Positions 26,042-34,387 of a DNA stretch of 64,000 nucleotides are shown here, one piece after another. Position 1 is the first letter of the stretch. Each line of letters starts with the position of its first letter. The stretch is taken from contig NZ_JAIWNB010000007.1 of assembly GCF_020215705.1 (NCBI RefSeq), positions 186,001-250,000 on the forward strand, read 5' to 3'. The DNA comes from Nonomuraea aurantiaca (GTDB lineage: Bacteria > Actinomycetota > Actinomycetes > Streptosporangiales > Streptosporangiaceae). The position numbers and the translations under genes were made by a program. The notes below the pieces were generated by a model. It worked only from the letters and a program-made list of their open reading frames with translations, ran no database searches and was not told where the DNA came from.

Positions 26042-26284
26042 CGAAGACCTCCGACATCGGCGTCCACTCCAGGTCGCTCGCGGCCGGCGCCTGCTCCAGC
26101 GGGCCGTCCGGGCCTGCTCAGCGGTGCGACGCTCGGCACGGTCGGGGTGCGGCTGCCCACGCTACGGCCCGAGACCGCCATGCTCATCGAGATCGCGGCA
26201 CAACCGGCGCTCGGCGGGCAGGCTGTAGGCAACGCCGAGTTGGCAATGGAGCAGATAGCGACAGAGCAGAAAGTAAACGGATGA
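26042..26284 (+). pseudogene. Possible decayed reading frame ending in ATGA overlap with the ROK gene
   Basis: From just after a TGA at 26039-26041 the frame is open for 81 codons and ends in a TGA that overlaps the ROK start (ATGA). The second half reads like protein (RLPTLRPETAMLIEIAAQ, then NAELAMEQIATEQKV), with GC-rich third positions at first. There is no start codon with a ribosome site in this frame. It could be the tail of a lost sugar gene, or chance. Confidence 0.25.
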
Positions 26285-27510
26285 CCTCCTCCAAGGTTCG
26301 GCCGAGCACGAGCACGCAGCTCGGCGGTGACACGTCCGCGCTGCGAACGCTCAACCTGCGCTCTGTGCTGCGCGTGCTCTACGGCGGCGGCAGCCACACG
26401 ATCGCCTCGATCGCGGCGGCGGCCGGCATCTCGCGCCCGACCACGACCCAGGCGATCTCCGACCTGCTCGCCGCGGGCTGGATCCAGACCGCCGACCAGG
26501 CCATCGACAAGGTCGAGAAGAAGGACGGGCGGGGACGGCCGGCACAGCGCTTCGAGTTCCGTCCGGGCGCGGGTCACGTGCTCGGGGTCGACATCGGCGG
26601 TCACAAGGTGCTGGTGCTGGTCAGCGACCTGTCCGGGGAGATCGTCGCCGAACGTCGCGAGAGCCTGCGCCCGACCTCCCCACGGTCCAGGCGCCTGACG
26701 ATCATGAACGAGGCGATCAACGAGGCCCTGGAGGCGGCGGGCCTGTCCGCCGCCGACATCTTATGCGCGGCGATCGCCACCCCCGGCGTCGTCGGCCCGG
26801 ACGGCAAGGTCGCGCACGCCCCAGCCATTCCCGAATGGGCCGGCGTCGACCTGGGCGGGCACGTACGGAACCGGTTCGGCATCCCGACCCAGGTCTTCAA
26901 CGACATGCGGATGGCCGCGCTGGCCGAACACTGGAAGGGCGTGGCCCGTGACGCCTCCGACGTGGTGTACGTCCACGTCGGCCGCCGCATGGGCACCGGC
27001 CTGCTGGTCGCCGGTCGGCCGCACGCCGGACGGCACGGCGCCGCGGCCGAGATCGGTCTGTGGCGCGGGCTGCCGTGGGCGCACGCGTACGAACGGCTGC
27101 TGGATCTGGCACCGGGGCGAAGCACGGACCAGGAGGACGCGATCCAGGCCATCTTCGAGGCGGCCAAGGCGGGCGACGCGGCCGCCCAGGCAGGCATAGA
27201 CGGGTTCGCCGACCTGCTGGTGGCGGGTTTGGCGCCGGTGATGGTGACGATCGACCTCGAGTTGGTGATCATCGGGGGCGGCATCTCGGCCGCCGGCGAG
27301 GCCATCCGCGAGCCGGTACGCGTCCGCGTCGAACGCGAGACGGACTTCCCGCCCAAGGTGGTCTGCTCGGTGCTGGGCGACCATTCCTCCGCGATCGGAG
27401 CCGTGCGCTGCGCGCTGGATGTCGCGGAGGAACGTCTTTTCGCCGAGCTCAAGCCGGGTCAGGGAACGCCGGCTCAGCAGGGGGTAGGGGTCGCGCTCAG
27501 CAGGGGGTGA
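26281..27510 (+). CDS. ROK-family transcriptional regulator
   Basis: 409 residues. The N-terminal winged helix (RSVLRVLYGGGSHTIASIAA, ISRPTTTQAISDLLAAGWI) precedes the sugar-kinase-like ROK domain, with the phosphate loop GVDIGGHKVLVLVSD and IATPGVVGPDGKVAHAPAI. The usual zinc-binding CxCGxxGC motif after the GH/AE(I/L)G segment is missing: the sequence goes AAAEIGLWRGLPWAHAYERL. This marks a cysteine-free ROK variant. Divergent from the ThuA/Gfo pair, which it probably represses until a sugar binds. The 3' end overlaps the convergent small secreted protein gene by 14 bp. Confidence 0.85.
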   Translation: MTSSKVRPSTSTQLGGDTSALRTLNLRSVLRVLYGGGSHTIASIAAAAGISRPTTTQAISDLLAAGWIQTADQAIDKVEKKDGRGRPAQRFEFRPGAGHVLGVDIGGHKVLVLVSDLSGEIVAERRESLRPTSPRSRRLTIMNEAINEALEAAGLSAADILCAAIATPGVVGPDGKVAHAPAIPEWAGVDLGGHVRNRFGIPTQVFNDMRMAALAEHWKGVARDASDVVYVHVGRRMGTGLLVAGRPHAGRHGAAAEIGLWRGLPWAHAYERLLDLAPGRSTDQEDAIQAIFEAAKAGDAAAQAGIDGFADLLVAGLAPVMVTIDLELVIIGGGISAAGEAIREPVRVRVERETDFPPKVVCSVLGDHSSAIGAVRCALDVAEERLFAELKPGQGTPAQQGVGVALSRG

Positions 27511-27730
27511 AGTAGTACTTCGCCTGGCCGTCCATCGTCCCCCACTGGCCGGGCGGCTGAGAGCATCCGGACCAGCGCTGGCCGACGATCTGGTCCCCCA
27601 CGAAGTAGCTGACGACGAGGAGGAGGTCGCCCCCCGGCGGGGGAGGGGGAATCGCCTGGGCCGGGGTGGAGCCGAGGGCGAGGGCGCTGAAAGCCAGCGC
27701 CACCACTAAAACGCCGCGCTTCATTTTCAT
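27497..27730 (-). CDS. Small secreted protein, DUF6289-like (copy 1)
   Basis: 77 residues with a clear Sec signal (MKMKRGVLVVALAFSALALG, cut near AQA) and a ~52-residue mature part. GGAGGAA sits 5 nt before ATG 27730. The mature sequence has two cysteines that may pair, in SGCSQPPGQWG and the terminal FTPC. The pattern (V/L)VG-x-x-x-x-x-C...WG...(Y/F)...TPC also occurs in the gene at 32379-32609. I recall such proteins as DUF6289, an actinobacterial family of unknown function; that name is from memory. The gene end overlaps the convergent ROK gene. Confidence 0.7.
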   Translation of the reverse strand: MKMKRGVLVVALAFSALALGSTPAQAIPPPPPGGDLLLVVSYFVGDQIVGQRWSGCSQPPGQWGTMDGQAKYYFTPC

Positions 27731-27975
27731 GCAGGTTCCTCCAGATCAGCCGATTTTCGGGCCAGAGCGAACGCCGAAGCTATTTGCCTGAATGAGATCA
27801 CGATAAGCGCTGTCGATCAAGGTGTCGTCAGCAGTCGCTTCTCCGCCGCCGTTTTCGGGGACTCGATGAAAGTTTCACCACTTTTGGCGTGTTTCCCCAG
27901 CTCAGGCGCATCCCAGCTTGACCGGTCGCCGCTCTGCGAGGACGTTCGTGTCGAACCTTCTGAGTTGGGAGTCCG

Positions 27976-29283
27976 ATGAGTCACCCCCGTCGCCGGCTGC
28001 TCGCCATTCTGCTCTCCGCTTTCCTGGTCGCGCTGTGCGCCTTGGCGCCCTTGACGGAACAGCCCGCCGGCGCGGTCAGCGACCCGCCCGGCCCGGTGAC
28101 GGGCAACGCCACCTACTTCGACGGGCTCGGCATGCCGTACGGGGGCTGCGGCCTGCCCCAGGCGAACCTCGACTCACCGGACTTCGTCGCCCTCAACGTC
28201 TACAACACGCCCGGCGACTACTCCTTCTACCCCCGGCCGCTGACCGGCGCCAACCTCAGCAAGGCCGGGCTGTGGAACAACGGCCTGAACTGCGGCCGCT
28301 ACATGCAGGTAGAGATCGGCGATTACTGCACGGGCACCAACGACGGCGCGCAGAACCAGCCGTTCTGCCGCAACGGCTCCTGGGTCTCCGACGCGTACAA
28401 GGGTGCGAAGCTGACCATGCTGGTCGCCGACAGCTGCGGCGACTCCAACGCCTGGTGCCGCGATGATCCGTACCATCTGGACCTGAGCAAGGACTCGCTC
28501 AACCGGTTCGTGAAGAACGGCGCCCCGATCGGGGACATGTATCCCGGCCATTGGAACAACCGGCACGTCACCTGGTCGTTCATCCCCGCGCCCAACTACA
28601 GCGGCGACATCGACATCGGGTTCCTGCAGTCCGCCCAGGTCTGGTGGCCCGCCATCTCCGTCTCACACCTGGCCAACGGCATCCACGGCGTCGAGTACTT
28701 CGCCAACGGGGTGTGGCAGACGGCCCAGATGAACGGCGACATGGGCCAGTCGTACGTCATCGGCGGGACCACCTCGGGCGGCAACCAGTACCAGATCCGG
28801 GTGCGAGACGTCACGGACACGCTGATCAACGGTGGGCGCGTGTACAGCTTCACGCTTCCGTCCACCTGCAACCCGTGCGGCACGCCGTACACCAAGGTCG
28901 GCTACACCACCTCAACCGGCTCGACCCCTACGCCCACGGTCACCCCCACCCCCACCCCCACCCCCACCCCCACGGGCGGCACCGGCGTCTCCTGCGGCGT
29001 GGACTACCAGGTCCCCAACGCCTGGCAGGGCGGCTTCACGACCAATGTGACCGTGCGGAACACGGGCACCACGACCTGGAACAACTGGACGGTCACGTGG
29101 CACATGCCGTCCGGCGTGACCCTGACCAGCGCCTGGAGCTCCACCATCACACCGTCGGGCACCACCTGGACGATCAAGGCCCCGAGCTGGTCCACGAGTT
29201 TGGCACCGGGCGCGTCGGCCACCTTCGGCTTCCAGGCCAACGGCCCGTCCACACCCGGCCCGGCCAACATCACCTGCTCCTAG
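27976..29283 (+). CDS. Secreted expansin-like protein with C-terminal CBM2
   Basis: 435 residues: Sec signal (residues 1-~36, ending AGA); an expansin/EXLX double-psi barrel (~40-210) with conserved Gly/Cys pattern (ATYFDGLGMPYGGCG, VADSCGDSNAWC, YHLDLSKDSLNRF, where the Asp of HLD matches the functional aspartate); the second expansin domain (~210-310); a Thr-Pro linker (~315-335); then a CBM2-type cellulose-binding module starting CGVDYQVPNAWQGGF with WNNWTVTW and exposed tryptophans. Expansins loosen cellulose/xyloglucan or pectin networks without hydrolysis. The CBM2 would anchor it to cellulose. It is monocistronic, in a plant-wall gene block. Confidence 0.88.
   Translation: MSHPRRRLLAILLSAFLVALCALAPLTEQPAGAVSDPPGPVTGNATYFDGLGMPYGGCGLPQANLDSPDFVALNVYNTPGDYSFYPRPLTGANLSKAGLWNNGLNCGRYMQVEIGDYCTGTNDGAQNQPFCRNGSWVSDAYKGAKLTMLVADSCGDSNAWCRDDPYHLDLSKDSLNRFVKNGAPIGDMYPGHWNNRHVTWSFIPAPNYSGDIDIGFLQSAQVWWPAISVSHLANGIHGVEYFANGVWQTAQMNGDMGQSYVIGGTTSGGNQYQIRVRDVTDTLINGGRVYSFTLPSTCNPCGTPYTKVGYTTSTGSTPTPTVTPTPTPTPTPTGGTGVSCGVDYQVPNAWQGGFTTNVTVRNTGTTTWNNWTVTWHMPSGVTLTSAWSSTITPSGTTWTIKAPSWSTSLAPGASATFGFQANGPSTPGPANITCS
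28936..28974 (+). repeat. Hexanucleotide (CCCACC-type) repeat encoding the Thr-Pro linker
   Basis: Five or so copies of CCCCCA/CACCCC-type hexamer inside the expansin gene encode a (TP)n linker between the expansin and CBM2 domains. Copy number changes would stay in frame and only alter linker length. Confidence 0.7.
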
Positions 29284-29292
29284 ACCGGGGAG

Positions 29293-32130
29293 CTACCTGC
29301 GGAGTCTGGCCCTGGTGGCGGCGGAGACCACCGCGCTCTTCTCGGCGGTGGTCATCAGCCCGGCCCGGATCCAGTCGTCCGCGGTGCGGGTCACCGCCGA
29401 CACGAAGCAGCTCTGGTTGTCGAAGGGCGCCATGGCCCAGAGCGCGTCCAGGAACGTCGCCGAATCCGCCCGCGCGTAGTTCGGCACGCCGGAGTCCACC
29501 GTGCCGAAGACGATTTTCGGCTCTACGCGGTGGAAGTAGGCGTGGTAGCGGTCGGTGTCGCCGCTGTAGAAGGGCACCAGTGGCAGGCCGTGCGTGGTGA
29601 AGGTCATCGGCGCGGTGGGCGTCATGGTCTGCGCGAGGTCGCCGGACAGCGTGAAGTCCTTGAAGAAGGAGAAGTCGCGGAAGGTGGTCTCGTCGCTCTT
29701 GGCGACCATCGGCACCGGGCCGTACGCGATGCTCTGGGTGGTCGGGACGTCCAGCGCCTTCTCCACCCGCAGGGAGAACGGCATCGACACCCTGATCTTG
29801 TCGCCGCGCCGCCAGTTCCGGTTGAGCGTCACATACTCGCCGGGCGCAGCGCGGACCTTCTGGTCGATCCCGTTGATCCGGACTGTGAAGCCCTTCTCCA
29901 CCCAGTGGGGCACCCGGAGCTTCACGGCCAGGCGGCCCGTGCCCTCAACCGTGAGCGTCGTCACCCCGGCGGGGTCGGTCGGATAGGTCGTGGCCTGCTT
30001 GATCGTGAAGCCCTTCTCCGGCCAGCGTAGCTTCGAGGCCAGGTAGAGGTTCACGTAGAGCGCCGAGTCGTCCGCCGACCGGAAGTAGATCGAGTCCTGG
30101 AACTTGGTGTGGCTCTCCAGGCCGGTGCCGCCGCAGCAGGTGCCGAGGTTGCCGTAACTGCGGGACGCGCCCGGCCGCATGGGGATGAAATAGGTCAGCA
30201 GCGGATCCGTGGTGCTGTCGATGTTGCGGCGCGAGGCGAGGATCTGACCGTAGAGGGCCCGCTCGTAATACTGCATGTACTTCGGGTTCGCCGTGTGGAA
30301 GAACAGGCCCCTGCTCAGCTTCAGCATGTTGTAGACCGGACAGGTCTCGGCGTTGTTGGTGCCCAGGGTGCCGACGATGACGTCGCGCGCGCCGAAGAGC
30401 TCGCCGTTGTCGGTCGGTCCGGCCGTGCCGCCGTCGGTGAAGGTGCGATGGGGTACGACCATGTCCCAGAAGTTCACGGCGGCGTCGAAGTAGTGGCGTT
30501 CCTGGTCGCGCTCGAAAATGGACAGGTAGCCGATGAACTGGGGGATGTGCTGGTTGGCGTGCTTCCTGTTCAGCGTGTCCTCGTTGCCGACCGTGGCCGT
30601 GAGGAGCGCGGTGTTGTCGAAGCACTTGGCCGTCGTCAGGTGCTCCTCCTTGCCGCCGAGGGCGTAGAGGTCGGCCATCACGGCGTTCATGCCATTGTAT
30701 TCGCCCGCGATGTAGATGCTCCACATGCGGTCGAGCTGCTCTCTGGGAAGGGGGCCCAGTCGGCCGTGCACCCAGTCGCCCATCTTCATCACGATGATGC
30801 GCGCCTGCTCGTTGCCCGCGTACTGGTAGGCGTCGAGCAGCCCACGCATGATCATGTGGCAGGTGTAGTAGGGCGCCCAGATGGTGGGATAGGTGGCGTA
30901 CTGCTCCAGCAGGATGAACTGCGTCTCGGGGTAGGCGGCCAGGAACCCGGGATGGCTCGGCCCGGGATGCCCGGTGGGCTCGGAGACCAGCCGGGCGTCC
31001 TTCCCCTTGCCCGAGGAGTCGCCCGCGCTCTCGCCGCTCTCCTCGTCGAAGCGGTACCACGCGACGTCGCCGCCGCCCAGCCCGCCGTCCGCGCTGTTCG
31101 TCAAGGCCACGATCTCCGCCTCTGTCAGCGCGCGGCCGTAGATCTGGAACTCGTCCACCGAGCCCTTCAGGTACGCGTCGCCGTACTGCGACTTCCCGAT
31201 CCAGTTGTTCGCGGTCGGGCCGAGGCTGGATGGTTTGAGGGTCATGGCGGTGTTCGTGCCGACCGGTGCGCCGTTCACATAGAGGGTCCCGGTGCCGCCC
31301 GACAAGGTGACCGCCAGGTGGGTCCACTGGCCGGTGGGTAACGGGCCGGTTCCGTTGACGCGCTGCTCGCCGCTGCCGCCGCTGGTGGTGATGGCGAATC
31401 TCGGCGCGGCGCCCGCGCTCACGGTCAGGAACATGGTGCGGGTCGTACCAGTGCCGAAGTCGAAGATCCGCGACCAGGTGGTGATCGCGGCCGGGTTCAG
31501 CCACACAGCGATGGTGAAGTCGTCGAGGCCGCTCACGATGTCGGCGGGCAGCGACACGTACTGGGGTCCGTCGAGTTTCGCCGCCTTGCCGAACTTTCCC
31601 GCCACCCTGGCGACCGGGTCCGGCGCGGGCGCGGGTTGCCCGACTCTGGCGGCCAGCGCGTCCTGGCACTCGCCGAGCGCCTTGACCATGTAGTCGACCT
31701 TGTCCTTGTAGAAGGCGTCGCCGGAGCCCGCGTAGGCCAAGGCCAGCGCGCTGAGGAAGTGCCCGCTGTAGTGGCCGCGCAGGTTGCCCGTGGCGTCGTC
31801 CCAGCTGCCGGGCGGCTGGGCGCCCAGCGTGTCCAGTCCGGCGTTGGCCCGGAAGTTGGCCAGCATCCGGTCGGCGGGGTAGGCCCTCAGGAAGTTCAGG
31901 ATCCGGTCACGGTTGACGCTGAACAGGCTCTCGCCCAAGGTGACCTGGCTGTTGGCGAACGGCCGCACGATCCAGGCGCCGGGCACCGGCGGGTCGAGCT
32001 GCGGCGGCGGGGCCGGCGCCATAGGAGCCGCCTGGGCGGTGCCGAGCGGGAGCGAAGCGAGTGCGGAGGGGGTGACGGCCGCCAGCACCGCCAGTCGCAG
32101 GGCCTCTCGCCTGGGCATCATGTTCGACAT
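29293..32130 (-). CDS. Secreted GH127-like glycoside hydrolase with inserted LamG/concanavalin domain
   Basis: 945 residues from ATG 32130. An RR-containing signal (PRREALRLAVLAAVTPSALA) ends near AQA. The GH127 (former DUF1680, beta-L-arabinofuranosidase) fold starts at ~50 (VTLGESLFSVNRDRILNFLR) and has the catalytic set: Glu595 in NAETCPVYNM and Cys665-Cys666 in TCCGGTGLES; in GH127 a zinc-coordinated Cys is the nucleophile. Between ~175 and ~380 a LamG-like sandwich is inserted (FTIAVWLNP, GQWTHLAVTLSGG, GSVDEFQIYGRALTEAEI). The C-terminal part has beta-sandwich character. It likely releases L-arabinose from plant arabinans or hydroxyproline-rich glycoproteins outside the cell. A LacI-type operator lies upstream. 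Confidence 0.85.
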   Translation of the reverse strand: MSNMMPRREALRLAVLAAVTPSALASLPLGTAQAAPMAPAPPPQLDPPVPGAWIVRPFANSQVTLGESLFSVNRDRILNFLRAYPADRMLANFRANAGLDTLGAQPPGSWDDATGNLRGHYSGHFLSALALAYAGSGDAFYKDKVDYMVKALGECQDALAARVGQPAPAPDPVARVAGKFGKAAKLDGPQYVSLPADIVSGLDDFTIAVWLNPAAITTWSRIFDFGTGTTRTMFLTVSAGAAPRFAITTSGGSGEQRVNGTGPLPTGQWTHLAVTLSGGTGTLYVNGAPVGTNTAMTLKPSSLGPTANNWIGKSQYGDAYLKGSVDEFQIYGRALTEAEIVALTNSADGGLGGGDVAWYRFDEESGESAGDSSGKGKDARLVSEPTGHPGPSHPGFLAAYPETQFILLEQYATYPTIWAPYYTCHMIMRGLLDAYQYAGNEQARIIVMKMGDWVHGRLGPLPREQLDRMWSIYIAGEYNGMNAVMADLYALGGKEEHLTTAKCFDNTALLTATVGNEDTLNRKHANQHIPQFIGYLSIFERDQERHYFDAAVNFWDMVVPHRTFTDGGTAGPTDNGELFGARDVIVGTLGTNNAETCPVYNMLKLSRGLFFHTANPKYMQYYERALYGQILASRRNIDSTTDPLLTYFIPMRPGASRSYGNLGTCCGGTGLESHTKFQDSIYFRSADDSALYVNLYLASKLRWPEKGFTIKQATTYPTDPAGVTTLTVEGTGRLAVKLRVPHWVEKGFTVRINGIDQKVRAAPGEYVTLNRNWRRGDKIRVSMPFSLRVEKALDVPTTQSIAYGPVPMVAKSDETTFRDFSFFKDFTLSGDLAQTMTPTAPMTFTTHGLPLVPFYSGDTDRYHAYFHRVEPKIVFGTVDSGVPNYARADSATFLDALWAMAPFDNQSCFVSAVTRTADDWIRAGLMTTAEKSAVVSAATRARLRR

Positions 32131-32163
32131 CTCACTGTCCCGTCCATGCTCGGGTCCGGCGAA

Positions 32164-32177
32164 TGGTAGCGCTAACA
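32164..32177. promoter_or_regulatory. LacI-type operator upstream of the GH127-like gene
   Basis: TGGTAGCGCTAACA, matching 13 of 14 positions of the palindrome core at 11262-11277 (TGTTAGCGCTAACA), 34 bp upstream of the GH127-like start. Distance and orientation relative to the start are the same in both cases, which supports a shared regulator. Confidence 0.7.
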
Positions 32178-32378
32178 TTTCGGGGCCGAGCACCCTGGCG
32201 TTGCGTGCTCGGTGGGAGTGTTAACGATCTCGTCGCACCCGTCAAGGCGCCGAGACGGCACTCTCACTCTGACAGCGGTTTTGACCCTTTGAGTACTGGG
32301 ATTGACCTTATTGATCTATTCACTTCGACGAACGATCATCGAGGGCAGTAGCGCTTCCGCACCTCAGGAAGGATCTTC

Positions 32379-32609
32379 ATGATTCGCCGCGCATCGCTGG
32401 CCGTCCTGGTCGCCCTCGGCGCCCTCACCGTCATCAGCTCACCCGCGCACGCCCGCGCATGCATGATCGACTACCACTGCGAGACGTACTACTACAGCGA
32501 CTCCGCCCACACCACGCTGGTGGGCGTCAAGTACGAGAACTGCGTCGGGGATGAGGAGTGGGTGGGCAGGCGCGGGTCGTACGCGGTGTTCAACGAGACC
32601 CCCTGCTGA
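32379..32609 (+). CDS. Small secreted protein, DUF6289-like (copy 2)
   Basis: 76 residues with Sec signal (MIRRASLAVLVALGALTVIS, cut near AHA) and a mature part of about 50 residues. Four cysteines (ACMIDYHC, YENC, TPC-end) and many tyrosines. It shares the (I/L)VG-x5-C...W(V)G...TPC pattern with the gene at 27497-27730. AAGGATC precedes ATG 32379. Family of unknown role, probably exported and disulfide-stabilised. It lies alone between the divergent GH127-like gene and the convergent beta-helix gene. Confidence 0.7.
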   Translation: MIRRASLAVLVALGALTVISSPAHARACMIDYHCETYYYSDSAHTTLVGVKYENCVGDEEWVGRRGSYAVFNETPC

Positions 32610-32636
32610 GACCTTAAAAGCCGCAGCCGGCCGCTC

Positions 32637-34304
32637 TCAGCCCAGGTTGAGGCGGTCGCGCTGGGCCGCGTACAGGTCGGTCACCCGGGGGCGGGTGCCG
32701 TGGTCGGCGAGCAGGTTCTCCAGGTCTCCGGTGAAGTCGGGAGCCAGCTCGCTGACCGTCCCCGTGGTGCCCTGCACCCCGACGGTGAGGCTGCGCGGCG
32801 CGACGTCCGCGATCGTGATCGCGTACGGGCTGCCACCGGTGACGCGGATGTTCCAGTGCGCGATCCGCGCCCCGAACAGCGGGCCAGAAGCCGCCGAGCC
32901 GCCGACCCGGCCGTTGTTGACCAGGGCGATGTTGGTCCGCGCGTTCTCGAACGGCAGCGCCCGGTGCGAGTCGAACGTGCCCTCCGCCATCGTGCCCCGC
33001 CGCCAGACGTTCCCGGACGACAGTCCCTCCAGGTTGAGGCCGTGGTGGACGGCTCCCGCGGGGACGGGCACGGTGAACGCCTCGATCTCGAAGTCGTCCA
33101 CGAGGTTGTCGTGCGACTGCATCCGGCAGGCGAAGCTGTGGTGCGCGGACCGGCCGCCGACCGTGACGCGGGTGAGGGTGTTGGACTTGGCGGTGGTGAA
33201 GCCGAAGCCGAGGTCGCAGTTCTCCACGCGTACGTCCCTGGCCCAGCAGTCGTGGACGGCCTGGAAGCACACGCCGTTCGAGCCGGGGTGCTTGTTGTGG
33301 GCGGTCATCGCGACCACGTCGTTGCGGATCGTCAGGTCCTCGACGCCGCTGTCGTGCACGGTGGGGCCGAGGGCGCGCAGCCGGGCGGGCCAGCCGGGGC
33401 GCAGGTCGTACCTGATCGGCTGGGCCAGCCTGACGAGGCGGGTGCCCAGAACGGCCTCGATCCGCACCGGCCATTGGAGGAGCGCGTACTGGATGTACTG
33501 ACCGCCTGATCCGGTGACGAGCTGGGGCGCGCGGCTCGGCCAGTCGTACGACCGAGTGCCCGGAATGTCGCCCGCCAGGTGCATCAGCAACGTCGCGTCC
33601 GGCGGGTTGTCGCATTCGAGCACGACCAGGTCGCCCGCGCGGAGCTTGCTCGTGTCGGACACCAGCAGGGTCCGCTGGCCCCGCGAGGCTGCGCCGACCT
33701 CGGCGAGTGTGTCGCCGAGCAGCCAGCCCTCGGTGCCCGCGTAGTCCTCGGACTCCGAGCGGGCGCGCCGCTCGGCCGCGATGAACCAGACCTGGCCGCC
33801 GGTCCACGACCAGCGGCTGTTGCCGTTGGACTGCCTGGCCGGCCGGTAGCCGTCGTCCAGCGTACGGGTGAAGCGCAGGATGGTGGACTCGCGCCCGGCG
33901 CCGCGCAGGACCACGTTCGACCAGTGCATGAACACCGGCGACGAGAGAAGGTAGGTCCCGCCCGGCACCAGCACCGCGCCGCCGCCCCGTTCGCCGGCGG
34001 CGCGGACGGCCGCGTTGAAGGCGGCGGCACAGTCGGTCGTCCCGTCCGCGCGCGCACCGAAGTCGGTCACCTTCGCCACCACGCGGGGGCGCGGTGGCCG
34101 GGCCCCGAGCCGGTAGCCGGCCCGCGCGATGTCGGGCACCAGCGGGTGCCCGCCTTCGGCCGCCGCCCACTCCTCCAGCAGCGCCGCCGAGGTGTCGCCC
34201 TGGCGGGCGCGGGTCTCCGCCTTGGCGGCGGACAGGGGGAGCGCCGGCACGGCGGCGACGCCGCCGAGCAATGCTCGTCGGCTCAGCGTGAAAGGCTCAG
34301 GCAC
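32637..34304 (-). CDS. Secreted right-handed beta-helix protein (pectate-lyase-3/GH28-like)
   Basis: 555 residues starting at GTG 34304 (VPEPFTLSRRALLGG), which yields a clean Tat signal; the longer frame starting with TTG 34367 would bury that signal. The mature part opens with VTDFGARADGTTDCAAAFNAA, the diagnostic start of the Pectate_lyase_3 superfamily, followed by GGAVLVPGGTYLL and repeated beta-helix rungs (VEDLTIRNDVVAMTAHN, VRVENCDLGFGFTTAKSN). The canonical GH28 aspartates (NTD, DD) are not evident, so hydrolase versus lyase versus non-enzymatic binding is open. Pectin or another plant polysaccharide is the probable target. The promoter geometry predicts a leaderless transcript. Confidence 0.8.
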   Translation of the reverse strand: MPEPFTLSRRALLGGVAAVPALPLSAAKAETRARQGDTSAALLEEWAAAEGGHPLVPDIARAGYRLGARPPRPRVVAKVTDFGARADGTTDCAAAFNAAVRAAGERGGGAVLVPGGTYLLSSPVFMHWSNVVLRGAGRESTILRFTRTLDDGYRPARQSNGNSRWSWTGGQVWFIAAERRARSESEDYAGTEGWLLGDTLAEVGAASRGQRTLLVSDTSKLRAGDLVVLECDNPPDATLLMHLAGDIPGTRSYDWPSRAPQLVTGSGGQYIQYALLQWPVRIEAVLGTRLVRLAQPIRYDLRPGWPARLRALGPTVHDSGVEDLTIRNDVVAMTAHNKHPGSNGVCFQAVHDCWARDVRVENCDLGFGFTTAKSNTLTRVTVGGRSAHHSFACRMQSHDNLVDDFEIEAFTVPVPAGAVHHGLNLEGLSSGNVWRRGTMAEGTFDSHRALPFENARTNIALVNNGRVGGSAASGPLFGARIAHWNIRVTGGSPYAITIADVAPRSLTVGVQGTTGTVSELAPDFTGDLENLLADHGTRPRVTDLYAAQRDRLNLG

Positions 34305-34311
34305 ACATCGG

Positions 34312-34340
34312 AGGATTGCATCGGTAATGATCGCGGTCAA
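34312..34340 (-). promoter_or_regulatory. Predicted leaderless promoter of the beta-helix gene
   Basis: On the minus strand TTGACC (complement of 34335-34340) and AATCCT (complement of 34312-34317) are separated by 17 bp, and the GTG start follows the -10 after 7 bases. No Shine-Dalgarno is present. This fits leaderless initiation at GTG 34304. Confidence 0.5.
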
Positions 34341-34387
34341 GAGGGTAAGACCGTTGGAGCGAGGCAATCCATCGGATGACTTGGCGG

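Larger units (their letters stand above)
25829..26280. other. Divergent control region between ThuA-like and ROK genes
   Basis: 452 bp, partly AT-rich. It holds two perfect inverted repeats (25872-25892 and 25943-25959) and, toward the ROK gene, a stretch that looks like a decayed coding frame (26042-26284). The two dyads sit on the ThuA side, 44-131 bp upstream of that gene's start, where a repressor would be expected. Confidence 0.5.

Noticed and set aside
27801..27815. Third LacI-type operator upstream of the expansin gene (AGCGCT core at 27806)
   Set aside because: Only the central AGCGCT matches; the flanks do not form the TGTT/AACA arms.
28936..28974. Repeat in the expansin linker as a phase-variable switch
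   Set aside because: The unit is six bases and stays in frame, so it can only change linker length.
29945..31669. Long alternative minus-strand frame inside the GH127-like gene
   Set aside because: Arg/Pro/His-rich shadow of the real frame, which carries the GH127 cysteines and LamG motifs.
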